Part shown: in pieces, positions 42,034 to 46,201 of the stretch
How the letters are laid out: each line of letters begins with the position of its first letter
How positions within the stretch are numbered: the stretch's first letter is position 1
NCBI GenBank assembly: GCA_963933055.1
Contig: CAWVSY010000028.1
Span: forward strand, 1 to 46,201
Length of the DNA: 46,201 nucleotides
Source of the DNA: Oleispira sp963933055
Lineage (GTDB): Bacteria; Pseudomonadota; Gammaproteobacteria; Pseudomonadales; Oceanobacteraceae
Direction: 5' to 3'
Notes under the pieces: generated by a model
What the model was told of the DNA's origin: nothing
Seen by the model: the letters and a program-made list of their open reading frames with translations, nothing else
Database searches by the model: none
Position numbers and translations under genes: made by a program

Positions 42034-42483
42034 ATGACTGATATCGAAGCAAGCACCGTTTTGCCAACAGAAAAAATGCCTGAAGTTGTAGTCTCTGTGC
42101 ATACACAATACATCGAAGGTCAATCGATTGTGGCAGAAAAAAAATACGTATTTGCTTACCATGTAGATATCTATAACCCAAGTCATCACCCCGTGCAGCT
42201 GCTAACACGTCATTGGTCAATTACTGATGGTGATGGTCAACTGCAAGAAATAGAAGGTGACGGTGTGGTCGGTGAAACCCCGATTATCGCACCGGGTGAC
42301 AGCTATCAATACTCCAGTGGCGCCGTTTTAAGCACCCAAGTTGGTAGCATGAGTGGGCACTATGGTATGCGTTTATGCCTTGAAGCCGAAGACGATATCA
42401 GCGATGACGCACTAGAGGATCATTTAATCTTTAATGCTTCCATTCCTGTTTTTACTTTAGCCGTGCCTTCCGCACTTAACTAA
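42034..42483 (+). CDS. apaG: ApaG protein
   Basis: This 149-residue cytoplasmic protein has a fibronectin-III-like beta sandwich. The family core runs from about residue 18: VVVSVHTQYIEGQS, FAYHVDIYNPSHHPVQLLTRHW, GVVGETPIIAPGDSYQYSSG and GSMSGHYGM. It is somewhat longer than E. coli ApaG because of an N-terminal extension of about 20 residues. The role is poorly defined (linked to Co2+/Mg2+ and Ap4A phenotypes). It starts 2 bp after rsmA, so it is translationally coupled. Confidence 0.96.
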   Translation: MTDIEASTVLPTEKMPEVVVSVHTQYIEGQSIVAEKKYVFAYHVDIYNPSHHPVQLLTRHWSITDGDGQLQEIEGDGVVGETPIIAPGDSYQYSSGAVLSTQVGSMSGHYGMRLCLEAEDDISDDALEDHLIFNASIPVFTLAVPSALN

Positions 42484-42523
42484 CGCTATAACTAACATAA
42501 TAAATCAGTGAGGCTGATAAAGA

Positions 42524-43336
42524 GTGGCAACTTACGCAATTGGTGATATTCAAGGCTGTTATGATTCGTTAATGGCTCTGTTAGAAACTATCGATTACGA
42601 CGATAACCGAGATACCTTGTGGTTTGCGGGTGACTTGGTTAATCGTGGCCCCAAATCATTAGATACCTTGCGTTTTATTCGAGGCCTTGGCGACAAAGCC
42701 GTCTCTGTCTTGGGCAATCATGATTTACATTTATTAGCCCTCTATTTTAACGAAGACAATCCTCGAAAATCCGATACGTTAGAAGCAACACTGAAGGCCA
42801 GCGACAGTGAAGAAATAATGCACTGGCTACGATTTTTACCACTGGTGCACCGTGATGAAAATTTAAACGCATTAATGGTTCACGCAGGAATCCCTCCAAA
42901 CTGGAGTGCGAAAAAAGCACTCAAGCGCTCTTTAGAAGTAGAAGCTTTTTTGCAATCTACTGATTTTCGTGAATTTTTTAAGGTTATGTATGGCAATAGC
43001 CCTGACAAATGGAAAAAATCGTTAGAAGGTATGGATAGACTAAGATGCATCGTGAATTATTTCACTCGCATGCGTTTTTGTACTCAAAAAGGCCAGCTGG
43101 ATTTATTAAGCAAAGAAGGCCTAAACCAAAAGCCTCTTGGCTTTTCTCCTTGGTTTGAACTGGAACGTAAAGCCATTGATACGCGTATTTTCTTTGGGCA
43201 TTGGGCGGCTCTGGAAGGCAAGGTTGATGCTAAAAACGTATTTGCACTCGATACTGGATGCGTTTGGGGTGGAGAGCTTAGCTGTATTCGCTTAGAAGAT
43301 GAGCAATGGTTTCGTACACCGGCCATAGATAAATAG
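42524..43336 (+). CDS. apaH: Symmetrical diadenosine tetraphosphatase ApaH
   Basis: This 270-residue metallophosphoesterase cleaves Ap4A to two ADP and can act on Np4-capped RNA ends in relatives. The motifs are YAIGDIQGCYDSL at the N-terminus, WFAGDLVNRGPKS, VLGNHDLHLLAL, MVHAGIPP and FFGHWAALEG. The start is GTG at 42524; GTGAGG (42508-42513) lies about 10 bases upstream. It follows apaG with a 40-bp gap. Confidence 0.96.
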   Translation: MATYAIGDIQGCYDSLMALLETIDYDDNRDTLWFAGDLVNRGPKSLDTLRFIRGLGDKAVSVLGNHDLHLLALYFNEDNPRKSDTLEATLKASDSEEIMHWLRFLPLVHRDENLNALMVHAGIPPNWSAKKALKRSLEVEAFLQSTDFREFFKVMYGNSPDKWKKSLEGMDRLRCIVNYFTRMRFCTQKGQLDLLSKEGLNQKPLGFSPWFELERKAIDTRIFFGHWAALEGKVDAKNVFALDTGCVWGGELSCIRLEDEQWFRTPAIDK

Positions 43337-43356
43337 ATTTTCAATAGGAATTCATT

Positions 43357-43677
43357 ATGACAAGTTTTACTCGCATCAGCCCTAACGATGCCAAAGCATT
43401 AATCAACCAAGGTAAAAGCCAAATCATTGATATTCGTGATGCCATGAGTTTTCAAATGGGACACATGACATCGGCGACTCGTATCGACAATCAAAACCTT
43501 GCGCAATTTATCGCTCAAGCAGATCCACAAGCGCCACTCATTGTTTGCTGTTATCACGGTAATTCAAGCCAAGGGGCGGCACAATATTTTAACGAACAAG
43601 GGTTCCAAGATGTGTACAGTTTGGATGGCGGCTTTGAACAATGGAAAGTCATGTATCCTGAAGACTGCGAATCTTAA
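43357..43677 (+). CDS. glpE: Rhodanese GlpE (thiosulfate sulfurtransferase)
   Basis: This 106-residue single-domain rhodanese has the active-site loop CCYHGNSSQG with the catalytic first Cys of CYHGNS (about residue 66), QIIDIRDAMSFQMGH at the N-terminus and SLDGGFEQWK at the end. It matches GlpE in length and loop sequence. AGGA lies before the ATG. It follows apaH by 20 bp, and the apaH-glpE pairing is common in pseudomonads and relatives. It is convergent with flgT, with 5 bp between stops. Confidence 0.93.
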   Translation: MTSFTRISPNDAKALINQGKSQIIDIRDAMSFQMGHMTSATRIDNQNLAQFIAQADPQAPLIVCCYHGNSSQGAAQYFNEQGFQDVYSLDGGFEQWKVMYPEDCES

Positions 43678-43682
43678 GGTCA

Positions 43683-44867
43683 CTACCAAGCAATAACGAT
43701 GTCGTCTCGCTGTATCGATAATTGCTGAGCCGACATAGAAAGCTCCGCCACAATAAACTGAGGCTGCACCTGACTAACCGTTGCCTTCATATCGGTATTG
43801 GTTAATTCGATGCGCGGCTCTAAATCCAAATTATAGAAAGTCCCACTGCGATAAATACTAAACTTATCCCCAGGGCGAATACCTGCGCCCGCTAACGCCT
43901 CAATGTGTAAACGCTTGCCTTCCGTTCTGATAATTTTGGCCATAAAAGGCTGGCATCTAAGCGACATTGAAACATCATCGATAGCCCCCGCTAATAAATC
44001 TTTTACGGCATGCCCATAATTACTTCGCCAAAATGCAGGACTAGCAAAACGGACATTTGCCATGCGATCAAGATTCCACTTCCCTTGGGTCGCATAGGTA
44101 TTACTAAAGATAAGCGCACCACTGAAGCCATCATGAACAAACACATCCACTACAAACTGACGTTCAGTAGGTTCATCAGTTAAACCAACCAGACTTAACC
44201 AACTTTCATCTTGTTCAACCCGATCAGCGGCCGTTGATAAGGTATCTAAACCTCTAACAATACCCGAGACAATATACTGAGCGCCCAAGTTCTGCGCCAA
44301 GGCCATTGAGGTCGTTAGGTGTCGTTGTTGATTCTGCACTGAAGGTGCAAATTTGGGGTTCGAGTATAAGCCGATATGGCTAGCATCAAGGGCATGCATT
44401 TGACCACTATCATTGAAGGTATTAATAAATACACGAGCAAGATCTTGCTCAATGTTTTGCAGCTGCCCTAACGATGTTTGCTTAGCGGATACTAAACCGA
44501 AACCTGTTACCGCAACCGCTTTGCGTAAACTATTGCCTTGCTGACACATTTGCATCGGCTTTACATCCGCTCGAATAGTAACGTTGTAAATCCCTTGTTC
44601 AGCGCCTTCCCACAATACTTCAACATCTTTAATATTGGCTTGGCTTTTCAGTTCAATATCATCTTGGGTGATTAAACCTTTACTCATTAACTGAGTACTC
44701 ACCACATGAGCTTCCGCTCTTAGACTGGCCTGTCGCATAGCATCTTCCAACGCTTGCTGGCGAGCATGGTTTATTGATCCTGCAATAGGAGCTTGCCCTT
44801 GCACCTCAACCACAAATGCTTCAGCCAGAGATGCCCAGCCAATCAGTAAAACAAATAAAATTTTCAT
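43683..44867 (-). CDS. flgT: Flagellar assembly protein FlgT (H-ring component)
   Basis: This 394-residue periplasmic protein starts at ATG 44867, preceded by AAGGA about 8 bases upstream; an ATG at 44885 overlaps that site and is less likely. It has a signal peptide ending ...ASLAEA, an N-terminal domain with INHARQQALEDAMRQASLRA and YNVTIRADVKP, a middle domain with AVAVTGFGL (about 115) and LAQNLGAQYIVSGIVRG, and a C-terminal SH3-like domain (about 310-394, GIRPGDKFSIYRSGTFY). This is the three-domain layout of Vibrio FlgT, which forms the H ring around the basal body of sheathed polar flagella. It follows flgP by 58 bp. No flgO is found here. Confidence 0.85.
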   Translation of the reverse strand: MKILFVLLIGWASLAEAFVVEVQGQAPIAGSINHARQQALEDAMRQASLRAEAHVVSTQLMSKGLITQDDIELKSQANIKDVEVLWEGAEQGIYNVTIRADVKPMQMCQQGNSLRKAVAVTGFGLVSAKQTSLGQLQNIEQDLARVFINTFNDSGQMHALDASHIGLYSNPKFAPSVQNQQRHLTTSMALAQNLGAQYIVSGIVRGLDTLSTAADRVEQDESWLSLVGLTDEPTERQFVVDVFVHDGFSGALIFSNTYATQGKWNLDRMANVRFASPAFWRSNYGHAVKDLLAGAIDDVSMSLRCQPFMAKIIRTEGKRLHIEALAGAGIRPGDKFSIYRSGTFYNLDLEPRIELTNTDMKATVSQVQPQFIVAELSMSAQQLSIQRDDIVIAW

Positions 44868-44907
44868 TGCCTTGTTCCTTAGCATTGATGATTAATTAAG
44901 AGACCAT

Positions 44908-44945
44908 TAATCGATAAAGTAATAACTAATCGATAAAGTAATAAC
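44908..44945. repeat. Perfect 19-bp tandem duplication across the flgP stop codon
   Basis: TAATCGATAAAGTAATAAC occurs at 44908-44926 and again at 44927-44945 with no mismatch. On the minus strand it covers the last codons of flgP plus its stop. Because the inner copy also ends in a stop in frame (TAG), the protein is unchanged and the outer copy is left as non-coding sequence between flgP and flgT. Confidence 0.95.
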
Positions 44946-45525
44946 CCGTTTCTGGGATCGCGGCTTCTTTTTTAATTCGAGTTCTTTGGCTATGCGCAAA
45001 ATTAGCATCAGCACCTAAAGGCGCACGGCAATCAACATTAAAGCGCTGGCTATCCATGGTTTGAAGACAATTGCGGAACCCTTGATCAATAACCATCTCT
45101 AGAATTGTTTCCACCGTACCATCGGACATAACATCGCTGGAGACAACGCGCGCACCATGAATGTAAGTATCAACATAGGTACGGAAACGATCATTCTGCA
45201 CGGCTAAATCTCGTACTGTTGTACTGCCCTGCAACGCCGTGCCATATACTCGTTCAACCATCGAACGATATGCATCCAACTTAGAAGCACGAATAGCCAT
45301 TAATTTACTTTGAGCATCCGTCAGCGATTTCTGTTTCACCATCGCTCCATAGCCCATGACCCTGAGCACCATCGGAGCAATGGGATCCACTTCTTGTTCA
45401 ACGGGCTGAAAAAACGTCTCTGGCTTCTCAGACATTGAGTCATCTTTAACAAACATACTCGAACAGGCTGTTAATAAAATACTGCTGCACACCAGCGCAC
45501 ATTGACTCAACTTAAATTTATTCAT
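44926..45525 (-). CDS. flgP: Outer-membrane lipoprotein FlgP (LPP20 family)
   Basis: This 199-residue lipoprotein has signal SSILLTAC with the lipidated Cys at residue 21. The soluble domain has the LPP20/FlgP look: VLRVMGYGAMVKQKSLTDAQ, KLMAIRASKLDAYRSMVERV, GTALQGSTTVRDLAVQND, RTYVDTYIHGARVVSSDVM and ETILEMVIDQGFRNCL. In Vibrio and Campylobacter FlgP builds outer-membrane basal structures of the flagellum. The ATG at 45525 has GGAG 5 bases before it; a longer frame to 45570 is unsupported. A FliA-type promoter lies at 45606-45632. It is followed by flgT. Confidence 0.85.
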   Translation of the reverse strand: MNKFKLSQCALVCSSILLTACSSMFVKDDSMSEKPETFFQPVEQEVDPIAPMVLRVMGYGAMVKQKSLTDAQSKLMAIRASKLDAYRSMVERVYGTALQGSTTVRDLAVQNDRFRTYVDTYIHGARVVSSDVMSDGTVETILEMVIDQGFRNCLQTMDSQRFNVDCRAPLGADANFAHSQRTRIKKEAAIPETGYYFID

Positions 45526-45605
45526 CTCAACTCCATCAGCGTCCTGCGTATTAATACACAGCCACATCAACTCAACTTTCGTGGATTTCTATTCATCTAT
45601 AGGAG

Positions 45606-45632
45606 GTATCGGCCTGATCTTTAAAACATTTA
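45606..45632 (-). promoter_or_regulatory. FliA (sigma-28) promoter of flgP-flgT
   Basis: On the minus strand TAAA (45632-45629), exactly 15 bases, then GCCGATAC (45613-45606). The FliA consensus is TAAAGTTT-N11-GCCGATAA, so the -10 matches 7 of 8 bases, the -35 has the TAAA, and the spacing is exact. It lies about 80 bp upstream of the flgP start and places flgP-flgT in the late flagellar class. Confidence 0.75.
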
Positions 45633-45806
45633 ATAATTCGTGAGAAGTTTTTATAAAATAACCAAGATGAGCTGGAGTAGCTTAAGGCAAAGAAAAATCA
45701 AGAAATTCACACAATAAATATAACAGCCAGATTGAATAGTATTTTTCACTCTAATTTCAAATTTTATCGCCATGAGCCATCACTTTTTTGCAAAGTTCAA
45801 CTAGGT

Positions 45807-45834
45807 TTAATACACATAAGCTTAATACACATAA
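45807..45834. repeat. 13-bp direct repeat upstream of the TraF-like gene
   Basis: TTAATACACATAA occurs at 45807-45819 and 45822-45834, a 15-bp period, 63 bp before the start codon of the downstream gene. It could be a pair of protein-binding sites or a chance local duplication. Confidence 0.7.
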
Positions 45835-45896
45835 CATCAATTCATTAAACAAGTGCGCAGCAACTGATTTATTCACTATGCTCAAGGATTCTAACT

Positions 45897-46201
45897 ATGA
45901 TTAAACGCTCCTTACTTGCAACCAGTATCGCGATAGCGTTTGCACAACAAGCATCAGCAGCACCTTTGGTTCCTATCGATGCTAGAGGCTTGGGAATGGG
46001 AGGCACCGGGGTTGCTAGTGCTAAACTTGCTCATGCTCCACAGTACAACCCAGCACTGCTATCAATGGCGGATGCTGAAGATGATTTTGCAATTATTTTT
46101 CCGCAACTGGGGGCACTTGCCTCCGACGAAGATGAAATGGTTGAGTCATTTGATTCACTCAGCAAAGACAAATATGAAGGTAGCAGTACGGGTGAGTCGA
46201 T
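45897..46201 (+). CDS. TraF_2-like / FadL-like outer-membrane protein, N-terminal part (runs off the window)
   Basis: The first 101 codons are visible. A signal peptide (about 1-21, ...AQQASA) is followed by IDARGLGMGGTGVASAKLAH and YNPALLSMADAEDDFAII. This glycine-rich start with YNPA is typical of the 'conjugal transfer protein TraF'-like (TraF_2) outer-membrane family and recalls FadL/OmpP1. In chromosomes such proteins are probably beta-barrels of unknown function, not conjugation proteins. AAGGA (45884-45888) lies 8 bases before the ATG. Confidence 0.7.
   Translation, partial: MIKRSLLATSIAIAFAQQASAAPLVPIDARGLGMGGTGVASAKLAHAPQYNPALLSMADAEDDFAIIFPQLGALASDEDEMVESFDSLSKDKYEGSSTGES

Larger units (their letters stand above)
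45526..45896. other. 371-bp gap between flgP and the TraF-like gene
   Basis: The gap holds the FliA-type promoter for flgP on the minus strand (45606-45632) and a 13-bp direct repeat (45807-45834) upstream of the plus-strand gene. No further gene is visible. An AGGAGG string at 45601-45606 has no usable start codon after it. Confidence 0.7.

Noticed and set aside
45601..45720. AGGAGG on the plus strand followed by a short frame from a GTG near 45640
   Set aside because: The spacing is wrong and the frame is only about 25 codons. The string overlaps the FliA -10 on the other strand and is best explained by it.
1..46201. Search by eye for tRNA, rRNA, CRISPR, integrase, transposase and phage genes
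   Set aside because: None seen. The tandem arrays at 477-533, 44908-44945 and 45807-45834 have units too short and no spacers, so they are not CRISPR.

Overview
The window reads as chromosomal DNA of a gammaproteobacterium, probably a marine, AT-leaning member of the Oceanospirillales-type orders (Oleispira/Bermanella-like is my guess, from gene content and base composition only). The strongest placement evidence is the gene order. It includes the rsmI / lpoA-yraN-gmhA(diaA) locus, the murU-amgK / lptD-surA-pdxA-rsmA-apaG-apaH-glpE locus, upp-uraA, prmC-moeB, and the gammaproteobacterial protein families YacL, YehS (DUF1456), YaiL (DUF2058) and DUF2333. I see no tRNA, rRNA, CRISPR array, insertion sequence, integrase or phage gene.

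Layout. 1-4577: an AraC-type regulator (partial, minus strand) faces an atypical metallo-beta-lactamase-fold hydrolase, a sterol-desaturase-type di-iron membrane oxygenase and a SulP anion transporter with a STAS domain. 4614-8912: rsmI, with lpoA-yraN-gmhA diverging from it (start codons only 7 bp apart), then yacL. 9140-12283: moeB and prmC, a 473-bp gap holding a strong dyad and a terminator, then a DUF2333 protein. 12381-17465: a tight minus-strand operon for a TonB-dependent receptor, a periplasmic binding protein and a hybrid histidine kinase, which looks like an outer-membrane-to-cytoplasm sensing relay. 17635-23774: ppa, rsmC, a possible 47-residue membrane peptide, an MFS carrier, an RND-superfamily exporter, and yehS set between two pairs of hairpins. 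23788-30435: neutral-ceramidase-like lipoprotein, GIY-YIG protein, HlyIII-family protein, dbpA, yaiL, a glutathione transferase and ppiC. 30715-34359: upp-uraA (uracil salvage), a hotdog acyl-CoA thioesterase and djlA. 34402-43677: cell-wall recycling genes (murU, amgK) diverging from the outer-membrane biogenesis and housekeeping operon lptD to apaH-glpE. 43683-46201: flgT and flgP (flagellar H-ring and outer-membrane lipoprotein) behind a clear FliA-type promoter, then the start of a TraF_2-like outer-membrane protein.

How the parts fit. Much of the window serves the envelope: LpoA (peptidoglycan synthase activator), AmgK-MurU (MurNAc recycling), LptD (LPS export), SurA and PpiC (folding), the TonB receptor, FlgP/FlgT and the RND exporter. 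A second theme is translation and RNA maintenance: RsmI, RsmC, RsmA, PrmC and DbpA.

Most interesting beyond the genes are three intergenic copies (1847-1940, 8976-9062, 28682-28792) of a roughly 90-110 bp element. Its core is conserved, but its terminal inverted repeats differ in sequence from copy to copy while staying self-complementary. Other points worth a second look are a hairpin-bridged ribosome binding site for lptD, the FliA promoter and 19-bp tandem duplication at flgP, the receptor/binding-protein/kinase operon, and the unusual metal site of the MBL-fold hydrolase. All identifications come from reading motifs and gene order; no database search was run.
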